Part shown: positions 13,909 through 19,317 of the stretch, one piece after another
How the letters are laid out: the number at the start of each line of letters is the position of its first letter
Numbering within the stretch: the stretch's first letter is position 1
DNA from: an uncultured Collinsella sp.
Lineage (GTDB): Bacteria; Actinomycetota; Coriobacteriia; Coriobacteriales; Coriobacteriaceae
NCBI GenBank assembly: GCA_900547655.1
Contig: URHQ01000039.1
Location: forward strand, 1 to 19,317
Reading direction: 5' to 3'
Length of the DNA: 19,317 bases
Program-made: the position numbers and the translations under genes
The notes under the pieces: model-generated
The model's database searches: none
Seen by the model: the letters and a program-made list of their open reading frames with translations, nothing else
Told to the model about the DNA's origin: nothing

Positions 13909-15905
13909 TGGCCGAAAAACTCGGCGTCTGCTGCTCGCCAGGGGCGGAAGGTGGCGGGATCGATCTTTACGTGCGCCGCGGCGGGTACGTCGTACCATTT
14001 GACCGTGTAACCGGCGCCGTGAGAGCAAAAGACCGAATCGGGCGTGTTGGGCAGATCGGCCTCGGGCTCATAGGCGGCCGCCTCGATGACGCGCTCGGCA
14101 TCATGGCAAGCCGCATAACCGGCGAACTCTAGGTACATATGCCCACGACCACTCGTGTAGGCAGCCACCTCCAGCGCGTAATCCTGCACCTCGGATGCCG
14201 GTACGCGACCCACAAGCTTCGCCCGGTCGCCCGCCATCGTCGGCGGCTCGTACTCGGCACCCATGCGCGTAGCGTCTGACAACGCCCTGCCCACGCACTC
14301 CCCCGGCACCTCGAGCTCAAAGTGGTACCACGGCTCCAACAGCACCGCCGCGCCGGCCTCACGCGCCTGCATGAGTCCCTGTCGAATCGCGCGATACGTG
14401 GCCTGGCGAAAATCGCCGCCCTCGGTATGTTTGGCATGCGCACGGCCGCCCGTGAGCGTAATGCGCACATCGGTGATGGGCGAGCCGGTCAGCACACCCA
14501 GGTGATCGCGCTCCATGGCGTTGGTGAGTGCCAAACGCTGCCAGTTAAGATCGAGCTCGTCGGTCGAGGTCACGGTCCCAAACTGCACGCCCGAACCCGC
14601 TGGCAACGGCTCCAGGCGCAGATGCACCTCGGCATAGTGGCGCAGTGGCTCAAAGTGGCCCACGCCCTCGACCGGCTGCGAAATAGTCTCCTTATAGAGG
14701 ATGCCGCCAGACTCAAACGAAACCGAAAGGCCAAAGCGATCGGCCAACACCCGCTGCACGACCTCGAGCTGCACGGCGCCCATCAACTGCAAATGAATCT
14801 GCTCAAGATGAGTGTTCCAGCTTACGCCGAGCATGGGATCTTCGTCCGCCAACTCAGTCAGCGCTTTGAACACCGCGTGGACATCGTGTTCGCCCGGAAG
14901 CACCGTATAGGTGAGGACCGGCGCAATGACGGGCGCATCGCACGCGGGTTCCGCGCCCAGGGCGTCCCCTGGGCGAACGTGCGCAAGGCCCGTCACGACA
15001 CAAATGCCGCCAGCAGCAACTTCTTGGGCAAGCTCATACTTCTCGCCGTTATAGATGCGTACCTGATCGACCTTCTGCTCCCATGCCTCGGCACCGGAAC
15101 GTCCGTTAATCGCCTGTTTGGCATGCAGCGTGCCGCCGGTCACTTTAACCCAAGCCAAGCGCTCGCCGCGGTCCCCGCGGCTGACGCGATAGACGCGGGC
15201 GGCAAACTCCGGGAGCCACGCCTGTTCGCGCATCAGCGCGCATATACCATCCAACAGCTCGTCCACACCTTGGTCCTTGAGCGCCGAGCCGGCAAAGCAG
15301 GGAAAGAGCTTGCGCTCAGCAACCATGCGCGACAGCGTCGCGGAGGAAAGCTCACCCGCCTCAAGAAACTCCTCGAGCGCCGCCTCGTCTAACGCAGCAG
15401 CATCCTCCTGAACGGTGCCGCCCGCCAGCAGTTCGTTGGCATCCAGGCAGCCCTCGGAAAGACGCTGCCCAAGCTGTGCCAGCAAAACATCGCGGCCGGG
15501 ATTCTCCAAATCGATCTTGTTGATAAAGATGAACGTCGGGATGTCATAGCGCGCAAGCAGGCGCCACAGGGTTTCGGTGTGCCCCTGTACGCCATCGTTG
15601 GCGCCTACCACCAGAATCGCGTAGTCCAGGGCACGCAGCGTGCGCTCCGCCTCGGCAGAAAAATCGACATGCCCCGGTGCATCCACGAGCATGACGCGGG
15701 CATCGCCGTGGTCGAACACGGCCTGCGACGAGAAAATCGTGATGCCACGCTCACGCTCGATCGCGTTAGTGTCCAGATGCGAATCGCCATCGTCCACGCG
15801 GCCGCGCTTGCGAATGCGACCCGCGTTGAACAGCATGGCCTCGGCCAACGTGGTCTTGCCGGCATCGACATGCGCCAAGATTCCAACGACTGCCTGCTTC
15901 GACAT
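13902..15905 (-). CDS. Tet(M)/ribosomal-protection-like translation GTPase (EF-G paralogue)
   Basis: A 667-aa translational GTPase. G1 is AHVDAGKTT (11-19), G2 RGITI (53-57), G3 DAPGH (75-79) and G4 NKID (129-132), followed by EF-G domains II-V. It is about the length of Tet(M) (639 aa) and shorter than EF-G (about 700 aa), and it lacks the EF-G G' insertion. The domain IV tip reads HTEGGDFRQATYRA, sharing the DFR of Tet(M) rather than the EF-G loop. Ribosomal-protection proteins use this tip to dislodge tetracycline. Many chromosomal relatives in gut Firmicutes and Actinobacteria have no proven resistance role, so tetracycline protection is possible but not shown. ATG 15905 is chosen over an in-frame upstream start because GAGGAG precedes it. 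The stop codon lies in a 33-nt repeat. Confidence 0.85.
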   Translation of the reverse strand: MSKQAVVGILAHVDAGKTTLAEAMLFNAGRIRKRGRVDDGDSHLDTNAIERERGITIFSSQAVFDHGDARVMLVDAPGHVDFSAEAERTLRALDYAILVVGANDGVQGHTETLWRLLARYDIPTFIFINKIDLENPGRDVLLAQLGQRLSEGCLDANELLAGGTVQEDAAALDEAALEEFLEAGELSSATLSRMVAERKLFPCFAGSALKDQGVDELLDGICALMREQAWLPEFAARVYRVSRGDRGERLAWVKVTGGTLHAKQAINGRSGAEAWEQKVDQVRIYNGEKYELAQEVAAGGICVVTGLAHVRPGDALGAEPACDAPVIAPVLTYTVLPGEHDVHAVFKALTELADEDPMLGVSWNTHLEQIHLQLMGAVQLEVVQRVLADRFGLSVSFESGGILYKETISQPVEGVGHFEPLRHYAEVHLRLEPLPAGSGVQFGTVTSTDELDLNWQRLALTNAMERDHLGVLTGSPITDVRITLTGGRAHAKHTEGGDFRQATYRAIRQGLMQAREAGAAVLLEPWYHFELEVPGECVGRALSDATRMGAEYEPPTMAGDRAKLVGRVPASEVQDYALEVAAYTSGRGHMYLEFAGYAACHDAERVIEAAAYEPEADLPNTPDSVFCSHGAGYTVKWYDVPAAAHVKIDPATFRPWRAADAEFFGHM

Positions 15906-16150
15906 GGCTCTCCTCTTATTACAAGCCCATCGCACGCGGCAACGGGCGTCCTCGTTCCACACTGGATGATACAATTTACGAGCCGGCGGGCGAAGCGGGC
16001 CCTATCCCCCGACCGAGCTCATCGCCCCGCGTTGCCGCGCGGCGATTTTCGTAGGTTCGCGCCTTGCGAAAGCCGGCACCTCCCCTTTTTGTCTGCCCGG
16101 GTTCATCTGGGGCAGTAACAACGCGAGCCTCACAACAGCGAGGAGCCACC

Positions 16151-16576
16151 ATGAAAGCATTGCTCAACGAGTTCAAGGAATTCATTAATCGCGGCAACGT
16201 GATAGACATGGCCGTCGGCGTGATTATCGGCGGCGCATTCACTGCCATCGTGACCTCGCTTACCGACAACATCATCAACCCGCTTATCTCCGTGATTGCC
16301 GGCGGCAGCGCCACCGAGATCTCGGGGCTGGTGGTGCCGGGCACCAATATCGACTTTGGCGCCTTTATCGGTGCATGCATCAACTTTTTGATTGTGGCGG
16401 CGATCGTCTTTGCCATCGTCAAGGCCTTCAACAAGGCGCAGGAGAGTGGCGACAGGCTCGCCGGTGCCACCACCGAGGAAGCCACCCCAAAGCCCATCTG
16501 CCCCTATTGCCTGGAAGAGGTAAACGAGGGCGCAACCAAGTGTTGCCACTGTGGAAGCGAGCTGCCCAGGGAATAG
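16151..16576 (+). CDS. mscL: Large-conductance mechanosensitive channel MscL with C-terminal zinc ribbon
   Basis: A 141-aa membrane protein that opens under membrane tension to release solutes on osmotic downshock. The N-terminal amphipathic helix MKALLNEFKEFINRGNVIDM leads into TM1 (about 15-45, with the AVGVIIGGAF pore stretch). A periplasmic loop and TM2 (about 72-92, FIGACINFLIVAAIVFAIV) follow. In place of the E. coli cytoplasmic helix bundle, the tail has C117-x2-C120 and C131-x2-C134 (CPYC and CCHC), a probable zinc ribbon. ATG 16151 follows GAGGAG by 5 nt; the frame extends upstream to 16064 but those residues do not match the family. A terminator shared with the convergent acetyltransferase follows. 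Confidence 0.95.
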   Translation: MKALLNEFKEFINRGNVIDMAVGVIIGGAFTAIVTSLTDNIINPLISVIAGGSATEISGLVVPGTNIDFGAFIGACINFLIVAAIVFAIVKAFNKAQESGDRLAGATTEEATPKPICPYCLEEVNEGATKCCHCGSELPRE

Positions 16577-16639
16577 TCGCGTAGGCGCAGCACTATCAAC
16601 CACACGGCAAGCACCCCAGGCGCCGCAATCAACTAAATT

Positions 16640-16661
16640 TGGCCCCGTTTGGGGCCATTTG
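16640..16661. terminator. Terminator between mscL and the acetyltransferase gene
   Basis: TGGCCCC (16640-16646), loop GTTT and GGGGCCA (16651-16657) form a GC-rich 7-bp stem followed by TTTGT on the plus strand. AAATT on the left gives a short T-rich tail on the other strand, so it may end both converging transcripts. Confidence 0.65.
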
Positions 16662-16696
16662 TCGTTCGAGTGAATTGTTGCCATGAGGCCCGGCTT

Positions 16697-17188
16697 TTAC
16701 GCCTCGCGCAGCCAATCGAACGCGACACGCGCCGTGCTGTCGGACACATAGACGATACCGGCGCGCTCAAAGCCGGCCTTTATGATGGCACCCTGCATGG
16801 GCAGGTTGTCCTGATGCGTGTCGATACGCAGGTGATCGGCACGCTCCTTGGCAAAGGCAAACATCGCAGCCGCGATACCGTGTACGGCGCCATCGGACGC
16901 CACACGGTGCAGCACGGCGTACGGAGTGTCACTGCGCCATTGACCATCCTCAATTACGTCATAGCACCCGTCCGGGCCCGGTAAAAAGGCAAACGTCGCT
17001 ACCACGCGACCGTCGACTTCGCACACATAGCTGCCACCGGCGGCGATATCGGCAGCCAGCTGCTCGGCAGAAGGCGTGCCCTCGGGCCATTGCGTGGCGT
17101 TGCCATGCGCGCGCATAAAGGCGCGGGCAGCGTCGTAGATAGCCATGACGGCGGGAATGTCGGTATCGAGGGTTTTTCTGATCATCAC
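16697..17188 (-). CDS. GNAT-family N-acetyltransferase
   Basis: A 163-aa single-domain acetyltransferase. It begins with the typical IRKTLDTDIPAVMAIYDAAR helix and has the central strand YVCEVDGRVVATFAF. The acetyl-CoA-binding motif A is an unusual VASDGAVHGIAAAMFAFA, followed by RIDTHQDNLPMQGAIIKAGFERAG, where GNAT proteins have the N-xx-A-xx-(L/Y)-Y-xx-x-GF segment. The substrate is unknown. Two starts are possible: GTG at 17188, which is 7 nt from GAGG, or ATG at 17185, which is 10 nt away. The gene is divergent from the small Cys/His protein across a perfect dyad that may hold overlapping promoters, and convergent with mscL. Confidence 0.88.
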   Translation of the reverse strand: MMIRKTLDTDIPAVMAIYDAARAFMRAHGNATQWPEGTPSAEQLAADIAAGGSYVCEVDGRVVATFAFLPGPDGCYDVIEDGQWRSDTPYAVLHRVASDGAVHGIAAAMFAFAKERADHLRIDTHQDNLPMQGAIIKAGFERAGIVYVSDSTARVAFDWLREA

Positions 17189-17206
17189 GCGGCGGCCTCA
17201 CGTTTA

Positions 17207-17237
17207 TTGGTATCACTTTGATTGGGCAATGATACCA
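17207..17237. promoter_or_regulatory. Perfect dyad with overlapping divergent promoter elements
   Basis: TGGTATCA (17208-17215) and TGATACCA (17230-17237) are exact inverted repeats separated by 14 bp. On the plus strand TTGGTA (17207-17212) and TGATAC (17230-17235) are 17 bp apart, the ideal -35/-10 distance. By symmetry the minus strand reads CTGGTA, 17 bp, TGATAC. One dyad may thus carry both divergent promoters, for the GNAT gene and the small Cys/His gene, or an operator that covers them. Confidence 0.4.
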
Positions 17238-17262
17238 GCGTTTGAAGAGGGGCGCGAAGCAG

Positions 17263-17559
17263 ATGGGAAGCAAAAAGCGAGCCGCCTGGTCAAAGGCCAA
17301 AAGCGAGTTTTTGGGCGCTGCCACCGGCGGCGATATGAGCGACCTGTTTGCGCGCGAGGACGAGCGTCGCGACGCCTTGGACGCCGAGCGCGATGAGGCT
17401 TGGCGCTACAAATCGTGTGAGCGCAAAAACCGTTACGACACGCGCGCCGAGGCCGAGGCAGTTATGGCTGACTGCGAAAACCGCGGACGCCGCGGGCTGG
17501 CCTGCTACAGATGCGAATACTGCGGTGGCTGGCACCTGACATCGCACCCTTGGAAATAG
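17263..17559 (+). CDS. Small Cys/His-rich protein, putative zinc-binding
   Basis: A 98-aa basic-acidic protein of unknown function. The first half is charged and helical (AWSKAKSEF, then REDERRDALDAERDEAWRY). The second half has C52 in KSCERKNRYDTRAEAEA, followed by C71, C81 and the motif YRCEYCGGWHLTSH with C84, C87, H91 and H95. The pattern C-x-x-K-x-x-Y...A...YRCxxCxxWHLT is seen in many short actinobacterial and actinophage proteins and probably binds zinc. ATG 17263 is chosen with GAGGGG about 10 nt upstream; TTG 17242 is a weaker alternative start. It is divergent from the GNAT gene and convergent with rsmJ. Confidence 0.75.
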   Translation: MGSKKRAAWSKAKSEFLGAATGGDMSDLFAREDERRDALDAERDEAWRYKSCERKNRYDTRAEAEAVMADCENRGRRGLACYRCEYCGGWHLTSHPWK

Positions 17560-17607
17560 GCCCCGCATCGGCACGGCACTGACGGAGCGCCAACCATCGC
17601 ACGCAAG

Positions 17608-18312
17608 CTACGGGCGCGGCGGCACCAAAACATCGTAGCGAACGGCCTTGCCCGCAAGCTGATAGCTCGGCTTAACGCCGGCAAGCAGTGGCCCCTTCAC
17701 CGGCCGCTTGATAACGACCTTGAGCGGGTGCACCGCAAGCGCAGCTTCGACCAGCGTCTCCTCATCGGCACACGGCTGTTCCAGATGATGCAAAAGTTGG
17801 AACTTCTTTTTCACCGCCGCGCTCTTGGTGCGCCCGGGAAACATGGGGTCCAGATACACCACGTCGGGAGCCGCGAGCTCGTCCTGCTCGATCAGCCCAG
17901 CTGTATGGCGAAGGCCGGCAATGCTGTCCTCGCCCGCATGAAGGCGCATGCGAGCCACGGCAGCCGCAAGCACCGGATCATCCGCCGCGCGATCCAAGGC
18001 ATCCTTGAGGAGCGCTGCGATCACGCAATCCTGCTCATACAGATCGACGGTAAAGCCCGCGGCCGCCAACAGCAGCGAATCCTCGCCAAAGCCTGCCGTA
18101 GCGTCAATCGCCCATGGGCACTCGACGCCTTTTGCGCGCGCAGCCTTCACCAACAGCTCTTGTTGCAGACGACCCTGCTTGAGTCGTGGCAGCATGCGGG
18201 CAAAATCGGCTCGCAGCTCCATCGAGCCGTCGGTGAGCGTGAGGCCCTCGGACTTCCCGGCCAGCTCAAGCCCCGCGGCCCGAGCAACAGAAAAGGGATC
18301 GACGACGCCCAT
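17608..18312 (-). CDS. rsmJ: 16S rRNA (guanine1516-N2)-methyltransferase RsmJ
   Basis: A 234-aa SAM-dependent methyltransferase. The SAM-binding loop DATAGFGEDS starts at residue 70, the acidic E93 ends strand 2 (DLYEQD), and the catalytic DPMFP (155-159) is followed by the RsmJ-specific GRTKSAAVKKKFQLL; a late VVIKRP strand closes the fold. These are hallmarks of RsmJ/YhiQ, which methylates G1516 in helix 45 of 16S rRNA. ATG 18312 is preferred to GTG 18318 because AAGGAG lies 5 nt before it and overlaps the GTG. A new 47-aa membrane protein gene lies 64 nt upstream on the same strand and may share its transcript. Confidence 0.9.
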   Translation of the reverse strand: MGVVDPFSVARAAGLELAGKSEGLTLTDGSMELRADFARMLPRLKQGRLQQELLVKAARAKGVECPWAIDATAGFGEDSLLLAAAGFTVDLYEQDCVIAALLKDALDRAADDPVLAAAVARMRLHAGEDSIAGLRHTAGLIEQDELAAPDVVYLDPMFPGRTKSAAVKKKFQLLHHLEQPCADEETLVEAALAVHPLKVVIKRPVKGPLLAGVKPSYQLAGKAVRYDVLVPPRP

Positions 18313-18376
18313 GGACACTCCTTAACAAGCAAAACGAATACGCGGGGCGCCGTTTATGCCAGCACCCAACCGTCCG

Positions 18377-18520
18377 CTATTGTCCCACATGCGACATGGC
18401 CCACAGCATCGCAATGCAAAGCACCGCCATCAATCCCGTGCACACGGCAGCGATCACAGAATCACCCATGCGCCTTCCCAACGACCGCGGCTCACGCACT
18501 TGCCCTGCTCCGTACATCAT
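18377..18520 (-). CDS. 47-aa single-pass membrane protein (uncalled small ORF)
   Basis: A 144-nt frame on the minus strand begins with ATG-ATG at 18520 and ends with TAG at 18377. A near-perfect Shine-Dalgarno sequence, AAGGAGGAGCC (18531-18521), directly precedes the start. The protein has a basic N-terminal part (VREPRSLGRRMGD, residues 8-20) and then one hydrophobic helix (about 22-42, including VIAAVCTGLMAVLCIAMLW) with two cysteines, and a short polar end. By the positive-inside rule the N terminus should be cytoplasmic. It is too short for usual ORF thresholds. I do not recognise a family. It lies 64 nt upstream of rsmJ on the same strand. Confidence 0.65.
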   Translation of the reverse strand: MMYGAGQVREPRSLGRRMGDSVIAAVCTGLMAVLCIAMLWAMSHVGQ

Positions 18521-18709
18521 GGCTCCTCCTTGAGACCAGCTCCTTGTTACGGCCTCATCATCTCAGCGCCGCATATGAGCTGCCATCGATTTGGCTTACG
18601 TCCAGCTTTCCTTTTTGAAAGGTTAGGTTGGGCTGCGCGGGCTCAAGGCGCTTTCAGGCGCATGCATCGCCGCGTTGAACTACAATGTGCTTCACCATAT
18701 GTGCAGCAC

Positions 18710-18737
18710 ATGAGGTACGCCAGGTTGGCGTACTCAT
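18710..18737 (+). promoter_or_regulatory. Leader hairpin upstream of the four-helix membrane protein gene
   Basis: ATGAGGTACGCCA (18710-18722), loop GGT and TGGCGTACTCAT (18726-18737) pair over 12 bp with one bulged G, ending 5 nt before the AAAGGA ribosome site. A possible -10 box, TACAAT (18681-18686), lies upstream without a good -35. A second imperfect dyad, ATGTGC...GCACAT, covers 18685-18711. The stem may control or stabilise the transcript. Confidence 0.45.
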
Positions 18738-18753
18738 ATCGAAAGGACCAGCC

Positions 18754-19155
18754 ATGAGCTTCACTCGCAAGACTCTCAAAATCCTTGCCCTCATCTATTT
18801 TGTTTTGGGCATCGTCAGCCTCGTCATCGCCGGCGTCGGTATCGCCAGTGGCAACCTCGATTCCACGTACGGGCCGAACGCCATGCTCGCCGCGGTCGTG
18901 CTTGTCGCCAAGGGCGTTGTCGATCTTGCCGCAGGTGTTGCGGGCATCAAGGGCGCCAACAAGCCTTCACAGGTGGATGGCGCGTTTAAGCTCGGCATCG
19001 TTGCCGCAATCGCCACGATTGCGCAGGCCGTGCTCACGCTTCCCGCGTTTGGCGGCGACGTCATCAACTATGGCGCCTTTGTCATCGTGGTCTACGACCT
19101 GTTCTTTGTTCAGCAGGCACACGAAGTTAAGGCCGAGAACAAGGACCGCCTGTAA
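18754..19155 (+). CDS. Four-helix integral membrane protein of unknown function
   Basis: A 133-aa protein, nearly all hydrophobic. Four predicted membrane helices lie at about 9-31 (ILALIYFVLGIVSLVIAGV), 43-66 (AMLAAVVLVAKGVVDLAAGV), 80-101 (LGIVAAIATIAQAVLTLPAF) and 107-123 (YGAFVIVVYDLFFV); the tail QQAHEVKAENKDRL is charged and cytosolic. The layout resembles short DUF308-like or similar actinobacterial membrane proteins, but I cannot name a family. ATG 18754 follows AAAGGA (18742-18747) by 6 nt; the frame continues upstream to 18685 without a ribosome site. A leader hairpin precedes it and a strong terminator follows, so it appears to be a one-gene transcript. Confidence 0.8.
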   Translation: MSFTRKTLKILALIYFVLGIVSLVIAGVGIASGNLDSTYGPNAMLAAVVLVAKGVVDLAAGVAGIKGANKPSQVDGAFKLGIVAAIATIAQAVLTLPAFGGDVINYGAFVIVVYDLFFVQQAHEVKAENKDRL

Positions 19156-19193
19156 GCGCTCGCTTCTCATAACCTCTGCAGCCAAGCAGCTAA

Positions 19194-19233
19194 AAAGGGC
19201 CGATCGCGCATCTCCGCGGTCGGCCCTTTGCAT
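19194..19233 (+). terminator. Rho-independent terminator after the membrane protein gene
   Basis: AAAGGGCCGATCGCG (19194-19208), loop CATCTC and CGCGGTCGGCCCTTT (19215-19229) pair over 15 bp with one T-G wobble. The stem runs into TTTGCATTTG. The A-rich left flank means it could also act on the opposite strand. The remaining bases to 19317 contain no gene that I can support. Confidence 0.88.
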
Positions 19234-19317
19234 TTGCCCAGATAAAACCTGCCAAAATAAACGGCTCTTCGGGGGTTTGTGTGGGTTAGCCGCCCGGTAA
19301 AAGTGCCCGCCTAGCGG

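Noticed and set aside
14322..15392. 356-aa open frame antisense to the translation GTPase
   Set aside because: No motif or start signal; covered by conserved EF-G domains on the other strand.
13902..15905. Naming this gene tet(M) or another acquired tetracycline resistance gene
   Set aside because: The protein is only distantly similar to Tet(M), there is no mobile context, and close chromosomal relatives have no proven resistance role.
19237..19317. Start of another gene at the right end
   Set aside because: The minus-strand frame entering at the edge reads only a few residues before a TAA, and no recognisable sequence or ribosome site is visible in the last 80 bases.

Overview
The window looks like a contig end from a GC-rich gut actinobacterium of the class Coriobacteriia, most likely Collinsella or a close relative. 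This is inferred from the codon and base composition, the gene content, and 33-nt palindromic GTGACAAAGG...CCTTTGTCAC repeats that I associate with that group; it is not proven by a marker gene. The first 47 bases are not genomic: they match the end of an Illumina P7 primer, an 8-nt i7 index and the Nextera Read 2 transposase sequence. The biological sequence starts at about position 48.

Left part (48-5934): the 3' end of a probable thiE gene; an intergenic array of three 46-nt palindromic units spaced exactly 62 bp apart; a patatin-like lipid hydrolase on the minus strand; and, divergently, two tandem cyclic-di-GMP genes. The first is a GGDEF-PAS-GGDEF*-GGDEF*-EAL protein of 905 aa and the second a GGDEF-PAS-GGDEF* paralogue of 509 aa (an asterisk marks a degenerate domain). 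A perfect 13-bp hairpin lies between them.

Centre (6009-8897): an iron-sulfur flavoprotein-type reductase, an ArsC/Spx-like protein whose usual redox cysteine is serine, a CobW/COG0523 metallochaperone GTPase, a strong terminator, and trmL, the tRNA wobble 2'-O-methyltransferase.

The most unusual part (8891-15905) holds two related winged-helix P-loop ATPases on opposite strands. They bracket a UvrA2-type ABC ATPase that lacks the UvrB-binding domain, and the second ATPase overlaps the uvrA2 start by 8 nt. Next to them is a Tet(M)-like ribosome-protection translation GTPase. Three copies of the 33-nt palindrome punctuate this block, and two of them supply the last Met codon and the stop codon of the adjacent genes. 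The second ATPase has three 10-bp iterons in its promoter. If this is a functional unit, DNA- or ribosome-targeted stress or drug protection is the most natural guess, but that is inference.

Right part (16151-19317): mscL with an added C-terminal zinc ribbon, a GNAT acetyltransferase, a small Cys/His protein transcribed divergently from it across a perfect dyad, rsmJ, a previously uncalled 47-aa single-pass membrane protein with a strong Shine-Dalgarno site, a 133-aa four-helix membrane protein with a leader hairpin, and a strong terminator. No tRNA, rRNA, CRISPR array, insertion sequence or phage gene was seen.
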